From Nitratireductor aquimarinus (GTDB lineage: Bacteria; Pseudomonadota; Alphaproteobacteria; Rhizobiales; Rhizobiaceae), in contig NZ_CP177239.1 of assembly GCF_046773475.1 (NCBI RefSeq), positions 3,286,001 through 3,350,000 on the forward strand: a stretch of 64,000 nt of DNA, read 5' to 3'. Of this stretch, positions 16,921-25,271 are shown in pieces. The first letter of the stretch is position 1. Each line of letters starts with the position of its first letter. The notes under the pieces were generated by a model. The model made no database searches, had not been told where the DNA came from, and worked only from the letters and a program-made list of their open reading frames with translations. Made by a program: the position numbers and the translations under genes.

Positions 16921-16952
16921 CAAAGCCCGGGACCTTTCGATCCCGGGCTTTG
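16921..16952 (-). terminator. Strong stem-loop after the inositol monophosphatase gene
   Basis: CAAAGCCCGGGA and TCCCGGGCTTTG form a perfect 12-bp stem with an 8-base loop. It sits 34 bases after the IMPase stop and before the ExbB-like gene on the same strand. It lacks a clear T tract, so it may attenuate or protect the 3' end rather than terminate fully. Confidence 0.6.
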
Positions 16953-16986
16953 CTGGTTCTGAAACACCGTGCGGGACGGAGTTGAA

Positions 16987-17790
16987 TCAGGCTTTTTTTG
17001 CGGCCGGCTTGCCGAGCGTCTTGACCAGTGCGCGGTGAATGGCCTCGTTGCCGGCGACGATCTGGCCGCTGTCGAACATCTTGTCGCGGCCCGACTTGTC
17101 GCTGACGAAACCACCGGCTTCGCGCACGAGGATGATGCCGGCGGCAATGTCCCAGGGTGAAAGCGAATCTTCCCAGAAACCGTCCATCCGGCCCGCTGCC
17201 ACATAGGCGAGGTCGAGCGCCGCAGAGCCAAGCCGGCGGATGCCCGCCGTCTCGCCCATGACATTGCGCAGGTCGAGCAGGGCCGTGCCGTGGTGGCCGC
17301 GACCCAGATGCGGAATGCCGGTGCCGACAACGGCGTCGGACAGCTTGGTGCGCGCCGCGACACGCAGACGACGGTCGTTGAGGAACGCGCCGCCACCGCG
17401 CTCGGCGGTGTAGAGCTCGTCCATGGCCGGGTTGTAGATAACGCCGGCGACGATCTGGCCCTGACGTTCCAGGGCAATCGAGATCGAGAAGATCGGAATG
17501 CCGTGCAGGAAGTTCGTGGTGCCGTCGAGCGGATCGACGATCCAGCGGTGCTGCGGGTCGTCACCCTCCACCGTGCCGCTCTCTTCCATCAGGAAGGAGT
17601 AGCCCGGACGGGCGCGCGACAGCTCGGCGTGAATGATGTCTTCCGCCTTGCGGTCGGCCTGGCTCACATAGTCGCCAGGGCCCTTGAGCGAAACCTGCAG
17701 GTTCTGGACCTCGCCGAAATCGCGAGCGAGGGAGCGGCCTGCCTTCATGGCAGCCTGAACCATGACGTTGATAATCGCCGAACGGGCCAT
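16987..17790 (-). CDS. suhB: Inositol monophosphatase family protein (SuhB-like)
   Basis: The 267-residue protein has the Mg-binding motifs of the family: MEESGT (68-73), WIVDPLDGTTNFLHG (83-97) and DSLSPWDIAAG in the C-terminal half. It should dephosphorylate inositol-1-phosphate or related sugar phosphates; in E. coli SuhB also binds RNA polymerase in rRNA antitermination. It lies 45 bases downstream of efp on the same strand and may be cotranscribed with it. The gene symbol follows the family name; the substrate is not proven. Confidence 0.9.
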   Translation of the reverse strand: MARSAIINVMVQAAMKAGRSLARDFGEVQNLQVSLKGPGDYVSQADRKAEDIIHAELSRARPGYSFLMEESGTVEGDDPQHRWIVDPLDGTTNFLHGIPIFSISIALERQGQIVAGVIYNPAMDELYTAERGGGAFLNDRRLRVAARTKLSDAVVGTGIPHLGRGHHGTALLDLRNVMGETAGIRRLGSAALDLAYVAAGRMDGFWEDSLSPWDIAAGIILVREAGGFVSDKSGRDKMFDSGQIVAGNEAIHRALVKTLGKPAAKKA

Positions 17791-17835
17791 GGGATGTAAG
17801 CTTTCGTAAGTGTGTGTTTCGCGGAAGCGCCGGGT

Positions 17836-18399
17836 TTATTCGCCGCGGCGCAGATAGGTGAGTTCGTTGGTGTCGACGACGATCCGCTCGCCAGCCTCGA
17901 TGAAGGGCGGCACCATCACGCGCACGCCGTTCTCCAGAACTGCCGGCTTGTAGGAAGAAGCAGCCGTCTGGCCCTTCACCACCGGGTCGGCCTCGGCAAT
18001 CGTCAGCGTGACCTGATCCGGCAGGGAGATGCCGATCGGCTTTTCTTCGTAGAGCTCGACCGTGACGGTCATGCCGTCCTGAAGGAATGCGGCGCGGTCG
18101 CCGACGAAGTCCTTCTGCAGCTCGAGCTGCTCATAGGTCTCGGAGTCCATGAACACCAGAGCGTCTTCCTGCTCGTAGAGGAAGCTGAAGTCCTTCTGCT
18201 CGAGGCGAACGCGCTCGACGGTCTCGGCGGCGCGGAAGCGCTCGTTCAGCTTCGTGCCGTCGATCAGGTTCTTCAGTTCGACCTGGTTGTATGCGCCGCC
18301 CTTGCCGGGCTTCACAGCGTTGGTCTTCACCGCAACCCAGAGGCCGCCATTGTGTTCGATGACGTTGCCGGGGCGAATTTCATTGCCGTTGATTTTCAT
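17836..18399 (-). CDS. efp: Translation elongation factor P
   Basis: The 187-residue protein starts MKINGNEIRPGNVIEHNGGL. The tip lysine of domain I is K33 in KPGKGGAYNQVE, which in most bacteria is modified so that EF-P can rescue ribosomes stalled at polyproline. The C-terminal stretch VLENGVRVMVPPFIEAGERI is characteristic. No modification enzyme gene (epmA, epmB, earP) is in the window. Its downstream neighbour is the inositol monophosphatase gene. Confidence 0.97.
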   Translation of the reverse strand: MKINGNEIRPGNVIEHNGGLWVAVKTNAVKPGKGGAYNQVELKNLIDGTKLNERFRAAETVERVRLEQKDFSFLYEQEDALVFMDSETYEQLELQKDFVGDRAAFLQDGMTVTVELYEEKPIGISLPDQVTLTIAEADPVVKGQTAASSYKPAVLENGVRVMVPPFIEAGERIVVDTNELTYLRRGE

Positions 18400-18518
18400 A
18401 TGGATCGTCCTGCGGGTCTTGAGCGCGCCAGCGGTTCACGTCCTGCATTTGCATCCCGGTTGCATCGGCCGCGAGAGCAAAGGTTGGAAACAGCAAAACC
18501 GCCAGCAAGTTTATGTTT

Positions 18519-18590
18519 CCAGTGGAGTGAATTCGACATCCGATCTCAAGACCGCATTGCGGATTTCGAATGGCGAGTTCATTCCACTGG
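18519..18590 (+). ncRNA. Candidate structured RNA or palindromic element upstream of efp
   Basis: CCAGTGGAGTGAATTC (18519-18534) and GAGTTCATTCCACTGG (18575-18590) pair over 16 positions with two G-U wobbles and no mismatch if transcribed from the plus strand. On the minus strand those two positions would be A-C mismatches. The inside holds a smaller stem, ATCCG/CGGAT. It lies between two minus-strand genes. No promoter or terminator is evident, so it may be a DNA-level repeat element. Confidence 0.4.
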
Positions 18591-18668
18591 CGCGCAATTC
18601 GGCGCTTCCAAGACCATAAAAAGCGGTCCAAGGCAAGTCATGCGGCCTTTGGGGGCGTCCGAAAAATG

Positions 18669-19721
18669 CTAGCGGAGCCGATTTGCGCGCTGGATGGCTT
18701 CCTTCATTTCTTCCGGCGTGAGGCCGGCCAGAAAGTCTTCCATCTCCGGATCGATCAACCCGGCGCGGCGCGCGGAGATATACCATGCAGCGCCTTCAAT
18801 CGTGTCCGGGTCGGTGCCGACGCCGGCGCGATAGAGCTTGGCGAGGCGGTTCTGCGCGGCGATGTTGCCGCCTTCGGCTGCGCGCTTGAGCCAGGCGAAC
18901 CCGGTTTCCGCATTGCGCTCCCCGCCACGGCCTTCGACCATCCACGTGCCCAGATCGAGCTGTGCGGTGTCGTAATTCTGCCTGGCTGCACGATCAAGCC
19001 ATGAACGGGCGACCTTGTCATCGGCCTCGCGCCCGCCAAACCCGTTGGCATAGACCTGGGACATCGCATACTGCGCGTCGGCCAGCCCGGCATTGGCGGC
19101 CTTCTCGTAATAGGAGACAGCGCGTTCGCGACTTTCGAAGCTCGACTGCCGGTCGAGGATCATCTGCGCGAGGTTGAACTGGGCGAGCCGGTTGCCATTG
19201 TCGGCCGCCACCTGCATGAGTTCGAAGGCGCGGTCGGTGTTCTTCTCGACGAAGCCGCCATCAAGCAGCATCAGCGCATACTGGAACTGCGCCTCGGGAA
19301 CGCCCTGCTGCGCTGCCTTTGAATACCATTCGGCGGCCTTCTTTGCGTCGCGCGCCATGCCAAGGCCACGGGCATAGATCTCTGCGATGAGGGTCTGCGC
19401 AGCCGGGTCGCCCGCCTCTGCGCGGGGCAGGGCCAGATTGTGCGCGGTCAGATAGTAGCCGCGCTGAAAGGCGCCATAGGCGGCGTCCGGCAGCTTGCCG
19501 AAGCGGTCCGGGTCCACCTGATCCACCGTGGGGGCGGAAAGCGGCCTGTCGCCGACCGGTTGCAGCCGGTCGGCCCGGGGCGCCTGCTTTTCAGTTCCGG
19601 TTGTGGCGGGTGCCGTTTCTGCGGCCTTTTCCGGGCCGGCGTCGCCGGCTGCCTGCGCTGTCGCGGCAAGCCCGCAGAACAGGGCGGCAAGCAATGCTAC
19701 CGGCTGGAGGCGCGCGCGCAT
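18669..19721 (-). CDS. Exported Sel1-repeat (TPR-like) protein
   Basis: The 350-residue protein has a signal peptide (MRARLQPVALLAALFCGLAA, cleavage near AQAAGDA) and a Pro/Ala-rich linker. It then has about six Sel1-like repeats of 36 residues, for example AQTLIAEIYARGLGMARDAK and AQFQYALMLLDGGFVEKN. Sel1 repeats form alpha-solenoids that bind partner proteins, often in envelope or signalling roles (ExoR and PodJ are rhizobial examples). It starts 2 bases after the ThiE-like stop, so the two form an operon. Confidence 0.88.
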   Translation of the reverse strand: MRARLQPVALLAALFCGLAATAQAAGDAGPEKAAETAPATTGTEKQAPRADRLQPVGDRPLSAPTVDQVDPDRFGKLPDAAYGAFQRGYYLTAHNLALPRAEAGDPAAQTLIAEIYARGLGMARDAKKAAEWYSKAAQQGVPEAQFQYALMLLDGGFVEKNTDRAFELMQVAADNGNRLAQFNLAQMILDRQSSFESRERAVSYYEKAANAGLADAQYAMSQVYANGFGGREADDKVARSWLDRAARQNYDTAQLDLGTWMVEGRGGERNAETGFAWLKRAAEGGNIAAQNRLAKLYRAGVGTDPDTIEGAAWYISARRAGLIDPEMEDFLAGLTPEEMKEAIQRANRLR

Positions 19722-19723
19722 GA

Positions 19724-20371
19724 TCAGGCTCCTTGAGCGTTCTGGGAGGTCTTCTCGAGAATGACGTTGGCTTCCTTCACGGCGGCGGCGGCGTCGATCT
19801 CGTCAGAGAAGACGGCCGCACCGAGCGCAATGAAGTCGCAGCCGCTCTGCGCCACGGGTTCTGCCGAGGCGACCGCATTGCCGCCCATCACGATGCAGGG
19901 GATCTGGACCATTTCCGACCACCATTCGCCCAGTGTGAGGTTGCGCGGGTGCGGTTCCGGCTTGTTGTCGTATCCGAAACGGCCGAAGAACAGATAATCG
20001 GGCTGCATTTCGCCGCGCTGAAGCGCGTCGTCGCGGGTTTTCACGCCGCCTGCGCCGATCATCATGCGATCCTGGTATTTCTCGATGATTTCGGCCAGCT
20101 CTTCGAGCGAGCCGTCGAAATGGATGCCGTCTGCCTTCACCCGCGTGGCGATGCGCGGCGCGCCGGCGATCATCACGGCGACGCCGTGCGCCTGCGCGAT
20201 GGGGGTGAGGCGCTCGGCACGGGCCTGGAAGCTGACCTCGTCCTGCCCGTAATCGGGAATGATGAGGGAAGCGACATCGCCGGCGGCGAGGGCTGCTTCC
20301 AGATGTGCTTCGTCATTGGCAGCCAGTTCCGGCGGCGGTGCAATCAATACGAGGCGGCAGCGATTGGTCAT
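19724..20371 (-). CDS. Thiamine phosphate synthase family protein
   Basis: The 215-residue TIM-barrel protein belongs to the ThiE/TenI family. Supporting segments are HGVAVMIAGAPRIATRVKAD, DGIHFDG, YLFFGRFGYDNKP and PCIVMGGNAVASAEPVAQSG. ThiE joins HMP-PP and thiazole phosphate to give thiamine phosphate. The canonical phosphate-binding motifs are only partly kept (GIHFDG replaces the more usual GVHLGQ), so this may be a ThiE-like paralogue rather than the main synthase. No thi operon or TPP riboswitch is seen near it. It is cotranscribed with the Sel1 protein. Confidence 0.8.
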   Translation of the reverse strand: MTNRCRLVLIAPPPELAANDEAHLEAALAAGDVASLIIPDYGQDEVSFQARAERLTPIAQAHGVAVMIAGAPRIATRVKADGIHFDGSLEELAEIIEKYQDRMMIGAGGVKTRDDALQRGEMQPDYLFFGRFGYDNKPEPHPRNLTLGEWWSEMVQIPCIVMGGNAVASAEPVAQSGCDFIALGAAVFSDEIDAAAAVKEANVILEKTSQNAQGA

Positions 20372-20564
20372 GTAGGAACTCCTGGCGTCTCGACGGAACC
20401 GACCCGGTTCGTTTCTGACCCGTCATTTTGGTTTGAATGCGGCATAGACGAAGCACGGGGGGATGGACAAGGAAAATTGGTCCTTCCTGCCGGACGCTCG
20501 CCAAGTGCGGTCATAAGGATTATGACTGGCGACGCCCGGCCGTCGGGCGATCCAGACGAATTTC

Positions 20565-21338
20565 ATGACACCTTTGCTTTCCGATCCAGCTTTTTATCTT
20601 GCAGCGATTCCGGCCGTTCTGCTGGTCGGCCTGTCGAAGGGGGGCTTCGGCGGCGCGATGGCGCTGCTCGGCGTGCCGATGCTTTCTCTGGTCGTGTCGC
20701 CGGTGCAGGCGGCGGCGATCCTGCTGCCGATCCTGATCGTCATGGACATCGTCTCGCTCTGGGCCTGGCGTGGTTACATGGACCGCAGGACGCTTTCCAT
20801 CATGCTGCCCGGCGCGCTGATCGGCATCGCCATCGGCTGGGCGACGGCGGCCGTCGTGACGGAAGGGCATGTGCGCCTGATCGTCGGTCTGGTGACGCTG
20901 GCCTTCTTCCTGCGCTGGGCGTTCGAGAAGATCGCAGGGAATGTGCGGATCGCCAGCCAAAGCCGCCCGCGCGGCACTTTCTGGGGCGCGGTTGCGGGCT
21001 TCACGAGCTTTGTCGCGCATGCGGGCGGGCCGCCCTATCAGGTCTATGCGCTGCCGCTTGGGCAGGATCCGCGCCTTTACACGGGAACGAGCGTGGTCTT
21101 TTTCGCCATCGTCAACGCGGTGAAGCTCGTTCCCTATTTCGCGCTCGGGCAGTTCGACCGTTCCAACCTGACGGCGTCGCTGATCCTGATACCGCTTGCG
21201 CCGCTCGCCACGCTGGCCGGCGTTTGGGTGATCAAGCGCATGAAGCCGACGGTCTTTTATCCGTTCATGTATGTCATGGTCCTGATCGTTTCCCTCAAGC
21301 TCATCCATGACGGGGTCTTTGACCTTATGGGGTGGTGA
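20565..21338 (+). CDS. TauE/SafE family permease (1)
   Basis: The 257-residue protein is almost entirely hydrophobic, with about eight membrane helices. It carries the TauE/SafE repeats VGLSKGGFGGAMALLGVPML and AGFTSFVAHAGGPPYQVYAL. These proteins are thought to export sulfur-containing or organic anions such as sulfoacetate. It diverges from the ThiE-like gene and is followed 43 bases later by an acyl-CoA ligase gene on the same strand. Nothing nearby names the substrate. Confidence 0.9.
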   Translation: MTPLLSDPAFYLAAIPAVLLVGLSKGGFGGAMALLGVPMLSLVVSPVQAAAILLPILIVMDIVSLWAWRGYMDRRTLSIMLPGALIGIAIGWATAAVVTEGHVRLIVGLVTLAFFLRWAFEKIAGNVRIASQSRPRGTFWGAVAGFTSFVAHAGGPPYQVYALPLGQDPRLYTGTSVVFFAIVNAVKLVPYFALGQFDRSNLTASLILIPLAPLATLAGVWVIKRMKPTVFYPFMYVMVLIVSLKLIHDGVFDLMGW

Positions 21339-21381
21339 CGGGTTCGGGAGCCTGTGCTTAAAAGATGAAAACAGCGGGAGG

Positions 21382-23031
21382 ATGTTTGTGACCGGCAATG
21401 CTTTCGAACGGGATCTGGACAAGAACCCCGCCAACCACCAGCCGCTGACGCCGCTTGTGCTTCTGGAGCGCGCGGCGAAGGTGTTTCCCGATGACGTGGC
21501 GATCATCCATGGCAGCCAGCGCATCACCTATGCGACCTTCTGGGAGCGCTCGCTGAAACTCGCATCGGCGCTCGCCAGCCACGGGATCGGCAAGGGCGAT
21601 ACGGTGACGGTGATGCTGTCCAACACGCCGCCCATGCTGGAGGCGCACCACGCCGTGCCGATGACGAAGGCGGTGCTGCATTCGCTCAACACCCGCCTTG
21701 ATGCCGCGATCATCGCCTTTCAGCTCGACCATGCGGAGAGCCGGGTGGTGATCGTCGACCGGGAGTTCTCCGGCGTGATGAAGGAGGCGCTGGCGCTGGC
21801 GAGCGTCAAGCCGCTGGTCATCGATTATGACGATCCCGACTATGCGGACGATGCGCCCTATCCGAAGGGCGAGCGCATCGGCAGCGCCGATTACGAGGAA
21901 TTCCTGGCTTCGGGCGATGCCGGGTTTGCCTGGTCCATGCCCGATGACGAATGGGACGCCATCGCGCTGAACTATACCTCCGGCACGACGGGTAATCCCA
22001 AGGGCGTGGTCTATCATCACCGCGGTGCGGCGCTGATGACCTATGCCAACACGGTGCATGCGGGGTTGACGCGCGGATCGGTCTATCTGTGGACGCTGCC
22101 GATGTTCCACTGCAATGGCTGGTGCTTTCCGTGGACGCTGGCGCTGACGGCGGGAACGCATGTCTGCCTGCGCTGGGTGCGCGCAAAGCCCATGTATGAC
22201 GCGATTGCCGATCACGGGGTGACGCATCTGTGCGGCGCGCCGATCGTGATGTCGGCGCTGCTCAATGCGCCGGATGAGGAAAAACGCGATTTCTCGCACA
22301 CGGTGACGTTCAACACGGCAGCGGCTCCGCCGCCCGAAACCGTGCTTTCGGCCATGGCCGAGGCAGGTTTTGCGGTGACCCATCTCTATGGCCTGACGGA
22401 AACCTACGGACCGGCCGTGGTCAATGAATGGAAGGGCGAGTGGGACGCGCTCGACGGCGCCGGGCAGGCCGCGCGCAAGGCGCGTCAGGGTGTGCGCTAT
22501 GCGGCGCTCGAGGGGCTGACCGTGATGGACCCGGAGACGATGGAGGAAACCCCGCGCGATGGCGAGACCATTGGCGAGGTCATGTTCCGCGGCAACATCG
22601 TCATGAAGGGCTATCTGAAGAACAGGGCGGCGACGGAAGAGGCTTTCGCCGGCGGCTGGTTCCATTCGGGCGATCTGGGTGTGATGCACCCCGATGGCTA
22701 CATCCAGCTGAAGGACCGTTCCAAGGACATCATCATTTCAGGCGGCGAGAACATCTCTTCCATCGAGGTGGAGGATGCGCTCTACAAACATCCCGCCATT
22801 GCGGCCTGCGGGGTGGTCGCGAAGGCGGATGCGAAGTGGGGTGAAACGCCGGTGGCCTTCGTTGAACTGAAGCCGGGCAGAAGTGCGGAAGCCGAAGAGA
22901 TCATCGCGCACTGCCGCTCTCTGCTCGCGCATTTCAAGTGCCCGAGAACCATCATTTTCTCTGAAATACCAAAGACTTCGACGGGGAAGATTCAAAAGTT
23001 CCGGCTGCGGGATCAGGCCCGGGCGCTGTAG
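21382..23031 (+). CDS. AMP-binding acyl-CoA synthetase
   Basis: The protein (549 residues from ATG 21382) is an ANL-superfamily ligase. The P-loop YTSGTTGNPKGVVYHH is near residue 198; HLYGLTETYGP, GWFHSGDLGVMHPDGYIQLK and the catalytic Lys in SEIPKTSTGKIQKF (about 537) follow. It forms an acyl-AMP and then an acyl-CoA. The sequence is of the AlkK/medium-chain type, and related proteins also activate DMSP or methylthiopropionate, so the substrate is open. GGGAGG lies directly before ATG 21382; the upstream in-frame part overlaps the TauE gene and is discarded. Confidence 0.9.
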   Translation: MFVTGNAFERDLDKNPANHQPLTPLVLLERAAKVFPDDVAIIHGSQRITYATFWERSLKLASALASHGIGKGDTVTVMLSNTPPMLEAHHAVPMTKAVLHSLNTRLDAAIIAFQLDHAESRVVIVDREFSGVMKEALALASVKPLVIDYDDPDYADDAPYPKGERIGSADYEEFLASGDAGFAWSMPDDEWDAIALNYTSGTTGNPKGVVYHHRGAALMTYANTVHAGLTRGSVYLWTLPMFHCNGWCFPWTLALTAGTHVCLRWVRAKPMYDAIADHGVTHLCGAPIVMSALLNAPDEEKRDFSHTVTFNTAAAPPPETVLSAMAEAGFAVTHLYGLTETYGPAVVNEWKGEWDALDGAGQAARKARQGVRYAALEGLTVMDPETMEETPRDGETIGEVMFRGNIVMKGYLKNRAATEEAFAGGWFHSGDLGVMHPDGYIQLKDRSKDIIISGGENISSIEVEDALYKHPAIAACGVVAKADAKWGETPVAFVELKPGRSAEAEEIIAHCRSLLAHFKCPRTIIFSEIPKTSTGKIQKFRLRDQARAL

Positions 23032-23099
23032 GGAAAAGAGGGCGAACGCTGGCATTCGATGCAATTATCGGTGGCGGCGTTAACCAAGCATTAAGCTTT

Positions 23100-23214
23100 A
23101 CATGCGTTTACTGTGTACATCCAGTGATCTGGATTCTTACCGAGTGGCTGGAGCCATTCTGTTTGACGCCTCCCTGTTTAAACTCCTGAGAGCCGCGTTT
23201 GCGGCTCTTTTTTT
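23100..23214 (+). ncRNA. Candidate trans-acting small RNA
   Basis: The 347-base gap between the acyl-CoA ligase and DUF1465 genes has no coding frame. It ends in a canonical terminator (23189-23214). Before that stem lies an unpaired-looking stretch with CGCCTCCCTG (23167-23176) and ACTCC, anti-Shine-Dalgarno-like motifs typical of rhizobial sRNAs. The 5' end is a guess from an AT-rich TTAACC/TTTACA-like stretch at about 23079-23104. The alternative is a plain terminator with a long 3' UTR for the ligase gene. Confidence 0.45.
23189..23214 (+). terminator. Rho-independent terminator
   Basis: AGAGCCGC-GTTT-GCGGCTCT forms a perfect 8-bp stem with a 4-base loop, followed by seven T residues (23208-23214). 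It ends either the candidate sRNA or the acyl-CoA ligase transcript. Confidence 0.9.
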
Positions 23215-23378
23215 CGACAAAATGAGCATTAACCTTTCATTAAGTAAGAACTTGCCAACAGCTGTGCACAGGCTCATCCTTGCATTGAGTTCTTGGCATT
23301 GAGAGTCAGGCTCACTTGTGATTGAACGCATCAGCCGGCGGTGGCCGCAGTTTCGTATAATGGTGGGGCGTAAGCACA

Positions 23379-23912
23379 ATGATTGAAGGCGGGAACGGTC
23401 GCGCGACTACGATCAAGCTGGCCGAGCATCGCGTGTTCTCGGATTCTTTCAAGCCTCTCTACAATCAGGGCATGAGCCTGGTTGAAGAGGCCGCGGAGTA
23501 TCTGGATGGCGAAGGACGCATCGAGGCCAAGGGCCTGACGCGGGCCGGCGCTGCGCTTTATGCGGCCGAATCCATGCGGCTGACCACACGTCTGATGCAG
23601 CTTGCCTCGTGGCTTCTTCTGCAGCGCGCCGCCAATTCCGGCGAGATGACGCGCGAGCAGGTGGCTGCCGAGAAGTCCAAAGTGCGTCTCGACACGCATT
23701 CGCCGCAGGAGCAGGCCGACGGCTGGTCCGATCTGCCGGAGAATTTCCAGGATCTGGTCATGCGCTCGGTGCGCCTGCAGGACATCGTGCGGCGTATGGA
23801 CGAAGAGATCTATGGCGGTGCGCCGGCTGCAGCGAACGATGCCGATCTCTACAGCCACAACCCGGTCTTCGAGCAGATCACCCTGCTGAAAACAGCGTTC
23901 GGGCACCGCTGA
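23379..23912 (+). CDS. DUF1465 family protein (RcdA-like)
   Basis: The 177-residue helical protein belongs to DUF1465, the family of Caulobacter RcdA, an adaptor that helps ClpXP degrade the cell-cycle regulator CtrA. Supporting stretches are HRVFSDSFKPLYNQGMSLVE, LYAAESMRLTTRLMQLASWL, LLQRA and ENFQDLVMRSVRLQDIVRRM. A role as a cell-cycle proteolysis adaptor is inferred by homology. Its last 35 bases overlap the 3' end of the convergent TauE gene, a tight arrangement. Confidence 0.88.
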   Translation: MIEGGNGRATTIKLAEHRVFSDSFKPLYNQGMSLVEEAAEYLDGEGRIEAKGLTRAGAALYAAESMRLTTRLMQLASWLLLQRAANSGEMTREQVAAEKSKVRLDTHSPQEQADGWSDLPENFQDLVMRSVRLQDIVRRMDEEIYGGAPAAANDADLYSHNPVFEQITLLKTAFGHR

Positions 23913-24663
23913 TTCCCCACTGAAACAGCGTCTGCGTAAGCGGAAGCGCAATCAGCGCAGACGCGATGATGAGCGTGAAGGCGAGCCGCCGATAGGTCGT
24001 GTCGCTGGCGATCCCGTACAGCTTTCCGCCGATGAGCAGGCTCACCACATAGGGCGGGACCATAATCAGGCCGAGCATCACGCGCGGCTCATCGAACAGG
24101 CCGGCCGCCCACAGATTGCCGGCGGAAAAGATCTCCGAAATCAGAAACAGCGTCATGAGATTGGCGCGCACCACGGAGACCGGCAGCGCCGACGCCATCC
24201 AGTAGATGATGACCGGCGGGCCGGGAATGGCGGCGATGCCCGACAGCGTGCCTGAAATGCCGCCAATGCCGAAGGATACGGGAAAGCCACGCGGCCCGTG
24301 GTAGCGCCAGCCGCTGCGCAGCACCAGCGCACAGCCCAGAATGACGATGCAGATGATCCAGCGCAGCGCGGTTTCGTCGCCATTCTTGAGAATGTAGACG
24401 CCAAGCGGCACGAACAGCGCCAGCCCGGCGAGAACCGGCAGCACCTCGCGCCAGCGGGCGAGCTTCACCACCGGCAGGGCGACCGGAAGCGTGGGCAGCG
24501 AATCGATGATGACCAGCAGAACCACAGCAGTCACGGGATCGTAGAGCGCGCCTGCAATCGGCGCGACGATGAGCCCCGTGCCGAACCCGGACAGGCCGCG
24601 CACCACCCCCGCCACCAGAACGGTGAGGGTGAGAAGGGCAAGACTGAGATCGAGTTCGGGCAG
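23878..24663 (-). CDS. TauE/SafE family permease (2)
   Basis: The protein has about eight membrane helices and the family motifs GVVRGLSGFGTGLIVAPIAG and GISGTLSGIAAIPGPPVIIY. The start is unusual: the frame has no ATG upstream of the first helix. The best ribosome site, GGAGG, stands 7 bases before a CTG at 24661-24663 that begins LPELDLSLALLTL, giving 261 residues. The only standard start is a GTG at 24765 that would overlap ruvC and add a non-hydrophobic leader. It differs clearly in sequence from the other TauE protein at 20565-21338. The substrate is unknown. Confidence 0.85.
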   Translation of the reverse strand: MPELDLSLALLTLTVLVAGVVRGLSGFGTGLIVAPIAGALYDPVTAVVLLVIIDSLPTLPVALPVVKLARWREVLPVLAGLALFVPLGVYILKNGDETALRWIICIVILGCALVLRSGWRYHGPRGFPVSFGIGGISGTLSGIAAIPGPPVIIYWMASALPVSVVRANLMTLFLISEIFSAGNLWAAGLFDEPRVMLGLIMVPPYVVSLLIGGKLYGIASDTTYRRLAFTLIIASALIALPLTQTLFQWGISGARTLFSAG

Positions 24664-24755
24664 GATTTCGCCTCCAGGCAGTCGGTGTGCCGGGACAGGA
24701 ATGCAGCCGCATCCTAACGCGTGGCAATGGGCCTGCCCACCGCTATGGTAGAGCC

Positions 24756-25271
24756 ATGAACACACCGATTCGCATTATGGGCATCGACCCGGGGCTTCGC
24801 CGCACCGGCTGGGCCGTCATCGAGACGCAGGGCAACTCCCTTCGCTTCGTTGACGCAGGCTCGGTCTCTTCCGATGCCAAGGCTGACCTCGCCTCGCGCC
24901 TGTGCCAGTTGCATGAGGGGCTGGAGGCGGTTCTGCACCAGCACCGGCCGGAGGAGGCCGCCGTGGAGGCCACTTTCGTCAACAAGGACGCATCGGCCAC
25001 GCTGAAGCTGGGTCAGGCGCGCGGCATCGCCATGCTGGTGCCGGCAAGGGCCGGCCTGCGCGTTGCCGAATACGCGCCCAATGCGGTCAAGAAGGCCGTG
25101 ATCGGCGTCGGTCACGGCGACAAGAAGCAGATTCATCTGATGGTGAAGGTGCTGATGCCGAAGGCGCATTTCGACACGCATGATGCGGCGGATGCGATTG
25201 CCATCGCCATCTGCCACGCGCATCACCGGCAGTCCGTCACCTCCCGACTGGCAATGGAAGCACTGAAATGA
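24756..25271 (+). CDS. ruvC: Holliday junction endonuclease RuvC
   Basis: The 171-residue protein has the RuvC active-site residues: Asp in IMGIDPGLRRTG (D11), Glu in AAVEATFVNKD (E71), and the pair in THDAADAIAIAICHAH (D143, D146). It cuts Holliday junctions symmetrically during recombination repair. Its ATGA stop overlaps the ruvA start, so ruvC and ruvA are translationally coupled, with ruvB following. Confidence 0.97.
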   Translation: MNTPIRIMGIDPGLRRTGWAVIETQGNSLRFVDAGSVSSDAKADLASRLCQLHEGLEAVLHQHRPEEAAVEATFVNKDASATLKLGQARGIAMLVPARAGLRVAEYAPNAVKKAVIGVGHGDKKQIHLMVKVLMPKAHFDTHDAADAIAIAICHAHHRQSVTSRLAMEALK

